Origin: Rubellimicrobium arenae
Lineage (GTDB): Bacteria > Pseudomonadota > Alphaproteobacteria > Rhodobacterales > Rhodobacteraceae
DNA length: 64,000 nt
Direction: 5' to 3'
NCBI RefSeq assembly: GCF_017916275.1
Contig: NZ_JAFMST010000001.1
Span: forward strand, 1-64,000
Shown in pieces: positions 43,851-51,252 of this stretch. Each line of letters begins with the position of its first letter. The stretch's first letter is position 1. The translations under genes and the position numbers were made by a program. Below the pieces are notes generated by a model. The model made no database searches and was not told the origin of the DNA. It saw only the letters and a program-made list of their open reading frames with translations.

Positions 43851-43956
43851 ACCTGCGGGTCGCCCTGGCCGACTCCAGCGCCGCAGCACGGATCGGCCCG
43901 GAGACCCCGGTCAGTCCAGCGGCCGGGTGGGGTGCCACCCCGCCACCTGCCGCTTT

Positions 43957-43982
43957 GGCCGTCCGCCGGAAAGGAGACGGCC
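43957..43982 (-). terminator. hairpin downstream of ferric binding-protein gene
   Basis: GGCCGTC (43957-43963) and GACGGCC (43976-43982), a 7-base stem with a 12-base loop, 15 bases after the leftward stop. Confidence 0.45.
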
Positions 43983-43996
43983 GGAATCTTGGTGCC

Positions 43997-45001
43997 TCAA
44001 CCGTCGAAATTCACTTCTTCCATGATCCGGAGCGCTGCGGCTCGGTGGCCCGCGACCTCGGTCAGGTTGATGGTATCGGGCGTCACCTCGCCCCAGGAGG
44101 CCACCAGATCCGAGCGCTCGGCATCCGGCCGAACGGGATATTCATGGTTCTGCTCGGCATAGATGGCCTGCGCTTCCGGGGAGGCCAGGAACTCCATGAG
44201 TTGCAGCGCCTCTTCCTTGTTCGGGGCCGATCGGGTCATCGCGATGCCCGACACGTTCACATGGGTCCCGCCGTCCTCGAAGGTGGGGAATTCGATCCGC
44301 ACGGAGTTGGCCCATTCGGACTGCTCGGGATCGCGCAACATCTGGCCCATGTAGTACGTGTTGCCCAAGGAGATGTCGCACTCGCCCGCCCAGATGGATC
44401 GAACCTGATCCCGGTCTCCGCCCTGCGGCTTCATGGCCAGGTTGGCCTTCACGGCTTTCGCCCAGTCGCGCGCATAATCCTCGCCGTGATGGGCGATGAT
44501 GGCGGACAGCAGGGCCAGATTGTAGTTGTGGGTTCCCGACCGGGTGCAGATGCGACCCTGCCACTTGGAGTCCGCGAGGTCTTCGTAGGTGGTGATTTCG
44601 TCTTCGCCCACGCGGTCCTTGGACGCGTAGACGATGCGGGCCCGGGTGGTCAGGGCGAACCAAAGATCGTCGGGCGAGCGCAGTTCGGCCGGGATCGCCG
44701 CCTCCAGAACGTCACTCTGCACCGGCTGGATCACCCCCGCATCGACGATCTGCTGCAGGTTCGCGATGTCCACGGTCATCACCAGGTCCACCGGCGAACG
44801 CTCGCCTTCGGCCACGAGGCGCTCGACGATGCCGTCCTCGACGAAGGACAGGTTGACCGGAATGCCCGTCCCGCTGGTGAAGGCGTCGATCACCGGCTGG
44901 ATGAGCTCGGGTTGCCGCGTGGTGTAGACGTTCACCTCTGCCAAGGCGGGCAGCGCAGCACCGCCAAGGGCGGTCGCGAGCAGAATGGTGCGCAGGGTCA
45001 T
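43997..45001 (-). CDS. ferric iron ABC transporter substrate-binding protein (FutA/FbpA-like), orphan
   Basis: 334 residues. Signal peptide TILLATALGGAALPALAEVN with cleavage after ALA. The mature start VNVYTTRQPELIQPVIDAF, the GNTYYMGQMLRDPEQSEW stretch with its tyrosine pair, and GTHVNVSGIAMTRSAPNKEE are typical of FutA/FbpA iron receptors. A CGGAGC site precedes the ATG. No permease or ATPase is adjacent, so the rest of the importer must lie elsewhere. A promoter with an overlapping palindrome lies just upstream, consistent with iron control but not proof of it. Confidence 0.9.
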   Translation of the reverse strand: MTLRTILLATALGGAALPALAEVNVYTTRQPELIQPVIDAFTSGTGIPVNLSFVEDGIVERLVAEGERSPVDLVMTVDIANLQQIVDAGVIQPVQSDVLEAAIPAELRSPDDLWFALTTRARIVYASKDRVGEDEITTYEDLADSKWQGRICTRSGTHNYNLALLSAIIAHHGEDYARDWAKAVKANLAMKPQGGDRDQVRSIWAGECDISLGNTYYMGQMLRDPEQSEWANSVRIEFPTFEDGGTHVNVSGIAMTRSAPNKEEALQLMEFLASPEAQAIYAEQNHEYPVRPDAERSDLVASWGEVTPDTINLTEVAGHRAAALRIMEEVNFDG

Positions 45002-45033
45002 CGGGGCTCCGTGATGTGACTTGCTTCGGGCCC

Positions 45034-45066
45034 ACTAATCTCGACCGTTTTACTCAGGTCAAGTAA
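45034..45066 (-). promoter_or_regulatory. promoter of ferric receptor with overlapping palindrome
   Basis: On the minus strand TTGACC (45057-45062), 17 bases, ATTAGT (45034-45039). The -35 lies in an inverted repeat, TTACT (45050-45054) and AGTAA (45062-45066) with a 7-base centre. A repressor there would block RNA polymerase. Confidence 0.5.
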
Positions 45067-45431
45067 TTCCGACTGTAATGGTCAGACTATCGCTCATGCG
45101 ACCGAACTGCTTTTCCAGCCTTCCACGGCGCCGCGTGTTGGGGCCGAGTGGCATCAGGCCATTGCGGACCAGAAGCGGCGAGGTGCCGGCCAAAGGGCCC
45201 GTCGCCCTTGGCGCCGCTCCGTTGGCCGGCGACCAGTGAGGCGGGTGCGACGCCAAAGCGAAGATGTCGTGGCTGATGCGGTCTGGCGCGTGCCGTCCTG
45301 CGAGGCAGGACCGCGTCCGTCAGACCGCCGAGTTCAGCATCGGACCACCATCTGCCAGCCCAAGGAAGGGCGGGGCTGTCCCGCCCGATCCGCTCACGAC
45401 AGGCAGGGCTCGACGCCAGAGGGAGCGGCGG
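45067..45431. other. intergenic stretch between sugar operon end and ferric receptor promoter
   Basis: It holds the operon-end hairpin at 45368-45386. I see no gene: the open frames lack SD sites and the bias of real genes here. Confidence 0.5.
45368..45386 (-). terminator. terminator hairpin at end of GH172 sugar operon
   Basis: GGGCGGG (45368-45374) and CCCGCCC (45380-45386) pair around a 5-base loop, 46 bases after the leftward GH172 stop. On the minus strand TTCCTT follows, a weak T-rich tract. Confidence 0.6.
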
Positions 45432-46547
45432 TCAGATCACCTCCAGGTAATCCCGGTCGGGCAAAGGCGGGAACGGTGCTGCGGGCAGGGTCTGGTACCA
45501 GAATGCGACCGACGCGATGTCGTCCTGGAGCGGCAGGTAGCGGCGGTCCTTCTTCTCGGTCCGCCAGCCCAGCGCCTGAATGGTGACTCGCAAGTCCTGT
45601 TCGAAGCGGATCGGGTCCGTGAGGTGCCAGCGGTACATGCCGAAGCGCTGCTGCGAGCGATAGGTGCCGTCAGGGCGGAGCACCTGCGGCAGGCCGGAAT
45701 AGGGCGTGGTGAACTCGCGGTAGCGGCTGTCCATGGTGTCGTCCACCACGCCGCCGTCGAAGTTGTAGGCGCCGCAGAAGTAATCCTCGGTGCCTGTGCC
45801 GCAGATGGTCGGGTAGGCGGCATCGCCGTCCAGGAAGAACTTGATCTCGCCTTCGCCCCACCAGCCCGAGTTGTTGACCCCCCAAGCCATGTAGGTGCCC
45901 ACGTAGTGCCCACGGCCTTTCACGCCGTCCAGGATGGTGTAGTCTTCCTTGAAGGGCAGGGGGTTGGTGCGGCGGAACTGGGCGTGGAAGTAGGCGGCGT
46001 CCTCGGGCACCTCGGTCAGCGCGTAGTTGATCTGATAATAGACGATGCCGTGGTCGTCGGGGTCCCGGTTCTCGAGGGTGATCCGGGCCGACCGGCGGAA
46101 GGGCATTTCCCAATAGCAATTGAAGGCCCGGCCAGGGTTCACGCAGACGGCCAGCGACGTGACCTGCGCGAACTGGTTCCAGCCCGAGCAGAAGAAGTCG
46201 CCGATCGGGCATTCGACCGAGGGATGCTCCTGCCCGTCCCAGTAGATCCGGAGGATCAGGTCGCGCCAGCGCAGATTCGCCGTGGTCAGCCAGATCTGCT
46301 GGATGGCGCCGGGTCCCTCGATCTCCGCCAGGGTTCGGATCTCGCCAGGTTCGATGCGGATGGAGGGGGAGACCTTCCAGCCCTGGCCCAGGCCCCGCGC
46401 GCAGGACGCGCCGGTGCCTTCCGTCGCCATGCCGCCCTGACCCTTCTCCCCCGTGAAATTCTCGGGCGAGATCGAGCGGCTTCGGGCGTTGGACAGCCGG
46501 TAAAGGTTGCTCAGGTTGACACCCAAGCCGTTGAACGATGCGGTCAC
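45432..46547 (-). CDS. DUF2961 / glycoside hydrolase family 172 protein
   Basis: 371 residues of the DUF2961 family, now GH172, whose characterised members cleave alpha-D-fructofuranosides, difructose anhydride or alpha-D-arabinofuranosides. Typical stretches: IQQIWLTTANLRWRDLILRI, NCYWEMPFRRSARITLEN, WGEGEIKFFLDGDAAYPTIC and GTGTEDYFCGAYNF, with the Glu residues expected to be catalytic in the last two. Start is GTG with AAGGAGG six bases upstream. No signal peptide, so it acts in the cytoplasm on imported substrate. It ends the ABC operon, after the ATPase, suggesting the importer carries a furanose-containing oligosaccharide. Confidence 0.88.
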   Translation of the reverse strand: MTASFNGLGVNLSNLYRLSNARSRSISPENFTGEKGQGGMATEGTGASCARGLGQGWKVSPSIRIEPGEIRTLAEIEGPGAIQQIWLTTANLRWRDLILRIYWDGQEHPSVECPIGDFFCSGWNQFAQVTSLAVCVNPGRAFNCYWEMPFRRSARITLENRDPDDHGIVYYQINYALTEVPEDAAYFHAQFRRTNPLPFKEDYTILDGVKGRGHYVGTYMAWGVNNSGWWGEGEIKFFLDGDAAYPTICGTGTEDYFCGAYNFDGGVVDDTMDSRYREFTTPYSGLPQVLRPDGTYRSQQRFGMYRWHLTDPIRFEQDLRVTIQALGWRTEKKDRRYLPLQDDIASVAFWYQTLPAAPFPPLPDRDYLEVI

Positions 46548-46572
46548 GAACGACCTCCTTGTGAGATGCGAA

Positions 46573-47625
46573 CTAGAGTCGGACGCCGGTCCCAGCGTCG
46601 AAGAGGTGCATGGCCTCCGGCTCGAGCCTGAAGCTCACGGCTTCGCCCGGCCGGATCTGGCGCCGGTCGCGGAGCACGGCCTGGATCGGCACCCCGCCGG
46701 CGCGAAGCACGACCAGCGTCTCGGCCCCGGTCGGCTCCACGACCGAAACCTCGGCGGGCGCGCCTTCGTCCCCGAGCGTGATCTGGTCGGGGCGGATGCC
46801 GCAGACGACCTCGGTTCCTTCGGCGGCGTTAATCCCGCGGGGAAGGGGCGCCACCACGCCAAGCGGGGAGCGGAACTGCCGCTCCACGATCCGCCCGGGG
46901 ATGAAGTTCATGGCCGGGCTGCCGATGAAGCCAGCCACGAACAGGTTCCTTGGCCTGTCGTAGAGCTCGAGCGGGCTGCCCACCTGCTCGACCCGGCCGG
47001 CGTTCATGACGACGATGCGGTCGGCCATCGTCATGGCTTCGATCTGGTCGTGGGTCACGTAGATCGTCGTCGTCCGCAGCCGCTGGTGAAGCTCGCCGAT
47101 CTCGGCCCGCATCTGAACGCGGAGCTTGGCATCGAGGTTCGACAGCGGCTCGTCGAAGAGAAAGACCTCGGGGTTGCGCACGATGGCCCGGCCCATCGCC
47201 ACGCGCTGGCGCTGCCCGCCCGAGAGCTGGGCGGGATAGCGGTCCAGCAAGGCCCCCAAGCCCAGGATGTCGGCCGCCCGTTCCACCTTCTGCCGGATCT
47301 CCTCGCGCCCGACGCGGTTCAGCCGCAGGGAGAAGGCCATGTTCTGCGCCACGGTCATGTGCGGGTAGAGGGCGTAGTTCTGGAACACCATGGCGATGTT
47401 CCGCTCCTTGGGGGCAAGCTCGTTCACGACGGTACCGCCGATGCTGATCGTGCCGCCCGAGATGTCCTCGAGTCCGGCGACCATCCGCAGCAGGGTGGAC
47501 TTGCCGCAGCCCGACGGACCGACCAGCACCACGAACTCGCCATCCGCGATGCTGAGGTCGACGCCGTGGATCACCTGCATGGCCCCATAGGTCTTGACCA
47601 CATCATCGATGTCGACTGCGGACAT
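46573..47625 (-). CDS. sugar ABC transporter ATPase, UgpC/MsmK-type
   Basis: 350 residues of the CUT1 ATPase class. Walker A is in [17 protein letters not shown], followed by [13 protein letters not shown], signature [29 protein letters not shown] and switch [15 protein letters not shown]-terminal TOBE/OB domain ([13 protein letters not shown]) follows. It lies between the permeases and the GH172 gene. Such ATPases can be shared by several CUT1 systems. Confidence 0.93.
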   Translation of the reverse strand: MSAVDIDDVVKTYGAMQVIHGVDLSIADGEFVVLVGPSGCGKSTLLRMVAGLEDISGGTISIGGTVVNELAPKERNIAMVFQNYALYPHMTVAQNMAFSLRLNRVGREEIRQKVERAADILGLGALLDRYPAQLSGGQRQRVAMGRAIVRNPEVFLFDEPLSNLDAKLRVQMRAEIGELHQRLRTTTIYVTHDQIEAMTMADRIVVMNAGRVEQVGSPLELYDRPRNLFVAGFIGSPAMNFIPGRIVERQFRSPLGVVAPLPRGINAAEGTEVVCGIRPDQITLGDEGAPAEVSVVEPTGAETLVVLRAGGVPIQAVLRDRRQIRPGEAVSFRLEPEAMHLFDAGTGVRL

Positions 47626-47657
47626 GCGTCACTCCGGTTTGATGGAACGAGGGGACC

Positions 47658-48506
47658 TCACTTCAGGCCGCTCGTCTTGAGGGAATCCATGATCTGTCGC
47701 TGGAAGATCAGGAACAGCACCAGCATCGGCAGGGCGACGACGGTCGAGGCCGCCATGATGTAGTTCCAGGCGGCCGTGTACTGGCCCTGGAAGCCGGCGA
47801 TGGCGACCTGCACCAGCCGCAGCTCGGGATCGCGGGTGACCGTCAGCGGCCAGAGGAAGGCGTTCCAGTTTGCAAGGAAGAACAGGATGGCCAGCGCCGA
47901 CAGGATGGGGCGGCTGATGGGGAGGATCACGCTCCAGTAGATGCGGAAGTGCCCCGCCCCGTCGATGAGCGCCGCCTCCTCCAGTTCGCGCGGGACGGAC
48001 AGGTAGAACTGCCGCAGCAGAAAGATGCCGAAGGCGTTGAAGATCGACGGGATGATCAGCCCGCTGAAGGAGTTCAGCATCCCGAGCGACCGCACCAGGA
48101 TGAAGAGAGGGACGATGATGACGGGCAACGAGACTAGGAACGTCGAGAACATGGTCAGGAAGATCGCCTCGCGTCCCGGAAAGCGAAGCCGGGCGAGGGC
48201 ATAGCCCGCCATCGAGTGGAACAGGAGCGCGACCAGCGTGACCGTCGCGGCCACGAAGAAGGTGTTGAGCAGGTACCGCACGAAATCGACCTGCGTGAAC
48301 ACGTAGCGGAAGTTGTCGAGCGTCGGGTTCGCCGGCACGAGGCCCATGTCGAACATCTCGGCCTGGGTCTTGAACGAGATCGACACCATCCAGAGAAGCG
48401 GGAAGAGCGTCATCAGGGCGAGCACGGCGCCGATCAGCACCCAGATCGCGCGCACGATCGTGACCTGCCCGGCGGTGTAGCGGTATTTGGGGACGCGCTC
48501 ACTCAT
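47658..48506 (-). CDS. sugar ABC transporter permease, CUT1 MalG/UgpE-like
   Basis: 282 residues. AIWVLIGAVLALMTLFPLLWM is the first helix, and ELEEAALIDGAGHFRIYWSV the EAA loop with its conserved Gly. Its start overlaps the end of the upstream permease by 8 bases (48499-48506). It forms the heterodimeric channel with that subunit. Confidence 0.93.
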   Translation of the reverse strand: MSERVPKYRYTAGQVTIVRAIWVLIGAVLALMTLFPLLWMVSISFKTQAEMFDMGLVPANPTLDNFRYVFTQVDFVRYLLNTFFVAATVTLVALLFHSMAGYALARLRFPGREAIFLTMFSTFLVSLPVIIVPLFILVRSLGMLNSFSGLIIPSIFNAFGIFLLRQFYLSVPRELEEAALIDGAGHFRIYWSVILPISRPILSALAILFFLANWNAFLWPLTVTRDPELRLVQVAIAGFQGQYTAAWNYIMAASTVVALPMLVLFLIFQRQIMDSLKTSGLK

Positions 48507-49443
48507 ACTGGAACCGTCCGCCCCGGGTCAGGAGAAACATGACAAGAGTGACCAGCAGCAGCACAGCGACCAGGATCGAGGCGATCGCGCCGGCATAGCC
48601 GAAGCTGTTGTACTGGAAGGCCTGCTGATAGGCGTAGAAGATGAGGAGCGAGGTCGAGTTCGCCGGGCCCCCCTTGGTCATCACGTAGATCAGGTCGAAG
48701 GCCGCGCCGCCCGCCACCGCCGTCACGAGGGACACGAGAAGCACGAAGAAGCTCGTGGGCCGGAGCAGGGGGAGCGTGATGAACCAGAAGCTCGACAGCG
48801 GGCCGGCGCCATCGATGCGGGCCGCCTCGTAGTATTCCTTGGGAATGTCCTGGAGGCCCCCCAGGAAGATGAGCATGTAGAAGCCCATCAGGAACCAGAC
48901 GCTCACGAAGACGACCGCGAACATGGCCCAGTCCGGGTTGCCCAGGAACGAGATGCCGCCAAGGCCGAGCGGCGACAGGGCGCGGGAGATGGCGCCGATC
49001 TTCTCGACCGTCAGCATCTTCCAGATCAGGGCGACCACGACCAGGCTGACCATCTGCGGCAGGAAGAAGATCGCTCGCAGCACGCCGTTCCAGGCGTTCG
49101 TCCGTTCGACCAGCAGCGCGAGGCCCAGGCCGGAGACGTAGAGCGAGGGAACGAGCATCGCCGCATAAAGCAGCGTGGCCCCGAGGCTCTGCCAGAAGAG
49201 AGGGTCGGCCCACATCCTCCGGTAGTTGGCCAGGCCTGCAAAACGATAGCCGCCGAACCCATCGACCTCGAAGAAGCCCAGCCCCAGGGCGAGGAGCATG
49301 GGCAGCCCCACGAAGACCAGCAGACCCAGGGCGTCCGGAAGCACGAAGAGATAGCCCGCGATCTTCTCTCGCGTCCGGAACGACAGGCGCCGCCGGGCAG
49401 CGGGCCGGGGGCCCGCCGCTGTGTCTGTCTGCTGAAGGGTCAT
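48499..49443 (-). CDS. sugar ABC transporter permease, CUT1 MalF/UgpA-like
   Basis: 314 residues. The cytosolic N-terminus is Arg-rich, then IAGYLFVLPDALGLLVFVGL is the first helix and KEYYEAARIDGAGPLSSFWF the EAA loop. It starts four bases after the binding-protein stop, so no hairpin can separate them, unlike in the other ABC operons here. Confidence 0.93.
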   Translation of the reverse strand: MTLQQTDTAAGPRPAARRRLSFRTREKIAGYLFVLPDALGLLVFVGLPMLLALGLGFFEVDGFGGYRFAGLANYRRMWADPLFWQSLGATLLYAAMLVPSLYVSGLGLALLVERTNAWNGVLRAIFFLPQMVSLVVVALIWKMLTVEKIGAISRALSPLGLGGISFLGNPDWAMFAVVFVSVWFLMGFYMLIFLGGLQDIPKEYYEAARIDGAGPLSSFWFITLPLLRPTSFFVLLVSLVTAVAGGAAFDLIYVMTKGGPANSTSLLIFYAYQQAFQYNSFGYAGAIASILVAVLLLVTLVMFLLTRGGRFQYE

Positions 49444-49447
49444 GGGA

Positions 49448-50827
49448 TCAGAGGACCGGGGCGCCGCTGTAGCCGCTCAGGAAGGCGTTGAGCTGATCCG
49501 ACGCCGCCGCTGCGGCCGCTGCGGGGTCCTGCCCGCCGAGCATGGTGGCCTGGATCGCATCCGAGACGATCTTGTAAACCTCGGGCGGAACCCGGGGCTC
49601 GGCGCGCGTTCCCGGATAAATCTCGCGGGAAAAGACCCCCATCATGCCCTCCTGGTAGGCGGCGCCACCGGCCTCGAGCGCGCTCGCACGCGGAGGCATG
49701 TCGCTCTTGGCGACGGTGCACCAGTCCGTGACCCGCTGGACGGAGTCCGGGCTCATCGAAGCCAGCGCCCAGGCGCAGAACTCCCCCGCCGCCTCGGGAT
49801 TCGCGCCGCGGGCGTTCGCCACGAAGGCCCAGCCGCCGCCGACCGTGACGTATTTCCCGCCCTGCGGAACGGGCAGCTTGAACACCCCGTAGGGCAGGTC
49901 CGGCGCGCCGTCGCGCAGGGCCGCGATTCCCCAGATCCCGACATTCTGCATGGCCACGTAGCCCGAGCCCAGGTTGGGCACGATGTCGAAGCCGCCGCCG
50001 CCCAGCACCTGACGGGGCGCCGCGCCCATGTTGACGGCATCCTGCCAGAGCTTGAGAGCCTGAATCACAGCCGGCGAATTGAAGGAGCTCTGTCCGTCTG
50101 CCCCCTGGATGTCGCCGCCGCCCTGCCACATGAACGGGTACCAGGTGAAGTTCTGGTAGTATCCAGGCGTCACGTCGAACAGGACGCCATAGCGCTGATC
50201 GTTGGTGAGCTTCTGGGCCACGTCGAGCAATTGGTCCCAGGTCTGGGGCACGTCGTTCTCGTTCAGGCCCGCCTCCTCGAAGGCGGGGATCGAGTAGTAC
50301 ATCGCCATCGGCTCGACTTCCATGGGGATGCCGAAGATCTTGCCGTCGACCATGCGGTTGGCGATCACGCTTTCGGAGAAATCGGACTTGGCCGCGTCTT
50401 CGATGAAGGGCGTCAGGTCCAGCAGCACGCCCCCGTTATAGTACCGAAGGAAGTCGCCGGGGCTGATAATGAACAGGTCCGGCCCCTCGCCCGAGGCGAA
50501 GGCCGTGGGCAGGCGCGTGCCGTCCATGTAGTCGGCGTTGGGCAGATACTCGAGCTCGATCTGCTGCTCGTGGCTGGCGTTCCAGTCGGCAACGGTCTTC
50601 TCGAACCACTGCGACTGGCTTTCGACGTTGCCGCCCGGCGCGTAGAACTGCCAGAACTTGAGCGGGGCGCCCTGTGCCCGCGCACTCAGGCGGTTGATGA
50701 ACGGGAACCCGGTGACGCCGCCCACCAGCCCGGCGGCCCCGAAGGCCGTCCCCTGGGTCAGCAGGCGGCGTCGGGTGAGCCCGCCCATGCGACGCCGGAC
50801 GGACGACGAACTGTCGTCAGTGGTCAT
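49448..50827 (-). CDS. sugar ABC transporter substrate-binding protein, CUT1 type, Tat signal
   Basis: 459-residue extracellular solute-binding protein family 1. The leader has a twin-arginine motif (GLTRRRLLTQGTAFGAAGLV) and cleavage near ARAQG. The mature start is APLKFWQFYAPGGNVESQ, and GYVAMQNVGIWGIAALRDGA is a mid-protein region typical of the class. GGGAGG precedes the ATG at 50827. It begins a five-gene operon ending with GH172. Ligand expected to be an oligosaccharide or furanoside. A promoter and operator lie upstream. Confidence 0.9.
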   Translation of the reverse strand: MTTDDSSSSVRRRMGGLTRRRLLTQGTAFGAAGLVGGVTGFPFINRLSARAQGAPLKFWQFYAPGGNVESQSQWFEKTVADWNASHEQQIELEYLPNADYMDGTRLPTAFASGEGPDLFIISPGDFLRYYNGGVLLDLTPFIEDAAKSDFSESVIANRMVDGKIFGIPMEVEPMAMYYSIPAFEEAGLNENDVPQTWDQLLDVAQKLTNDQRYGVLFDVTPGYYQNFTWYPFMWQGGGDIQGADGQSSFNSPAVIQALKLWQDAVNMGAAPRQVLGGGGFDIVPNLGSGYVAMQNVGIWGIAALRDGAPDLPYGVFKLPVPQGGKYVTVGGGWAFVANARGANPEAAGEFCAWALASMSPDSVQRVTDWCTVAKSDMPPRASALEAGGAAYQEGMMGVFSREIYPGTRAEPRVPPEVYKIVSDAIQATMLGGQDPAAAAAAASDQLNAFLSGYSGAPVL

Positions 50828-50898
50828 TCCAGTTCCTCCCTGTGCGGTGCCGGCCAAGGTCTCGGACCACGGCCGGTCAGCCTCTTCTCCTCCGTCTG

Positions 50899-50927
50899 AG
50901 ATTGCGACTGGTCCTATCTGTTGTCAA
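50899..50927 (-). promoter_or_regulatory. candidate leftward promoter with operator in the spacer
   Basis: Minus strand: perfect TTGACA (50922-50927), 17 bases, weak -10 CAATCT (50899-50904). The degenerate operator ACTGGTCCTATCTG (50907-50920) fills the spacer; it matches the second site in inverse orientation at 11 of 14 positions. Confidence 0.5.
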
Positions 50928-50952
50928 CACTCTTGGCCAGCCGCTGGGATCG

Positions 50953-50981
50953 TTGCGTCCAAAGTCCGGGCGAGCTATCGT
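50953..50981 (+). promoter_or_regulatory. candidate rightward promoter of ARH-fold gene
   Basis: TTGCGT (50953-50958), 17 bases, TATCGT (50976-50981). The palindromic operator starts at the next base, so it would cover the transcription start. Confidence 0.5.
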
Positions 50982-50994
50982 CTGGTATGACCAG
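50982..50994. promoter_or_regulatory. predicted GntR-type operator CTGGTATGACCAG
   Basis: Perfect 5-3-5 palindrome CTGGT-ATG-ACCAG, of the TGGT-N-ACCA style bound by FadR-subfamily GntR proteins. No such regulator is adjacent; the only GntR gene in the window has a different predicted site. Confidence 0.65.
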
Positions 50995-51252
50995 TCGAGT
51001 GCTTACCCTGATCTGGCCCATATGGATCACGCCTTGGCCGAGCTCCTGCGCCATCGGCGTCGATGCCGATGGAAAGCAACTCGGCGGTTGTTCTCCAGCC
51101 TCTGGCGCCCCCCGGTCGGCGCAGCCCGAGCCAGCGGACCTGCCCGGCGGAACAGACAAGATGTCCTGCGGTCAGCCAGCAGAGCGACCGTCCGGCTGGC
51201 TGTCGTCGTTGGGCCTGCCCACACATCCATCGCTTCGGACGGGGAGATGACC

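Larger units (their letters stand above)
50828..51252. promoter_or_regulatory. divergent regulatory region between sugar ABC operon and ARH-fold gene
   Basis: This 425-base non-coding stretch carries candidate promoters in both directions and a pair of related palindromic sites (listed separately). An open frame runs through part of it in frame with the ARH gene, but without SD site or family similarity. Confidence 0.55.
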
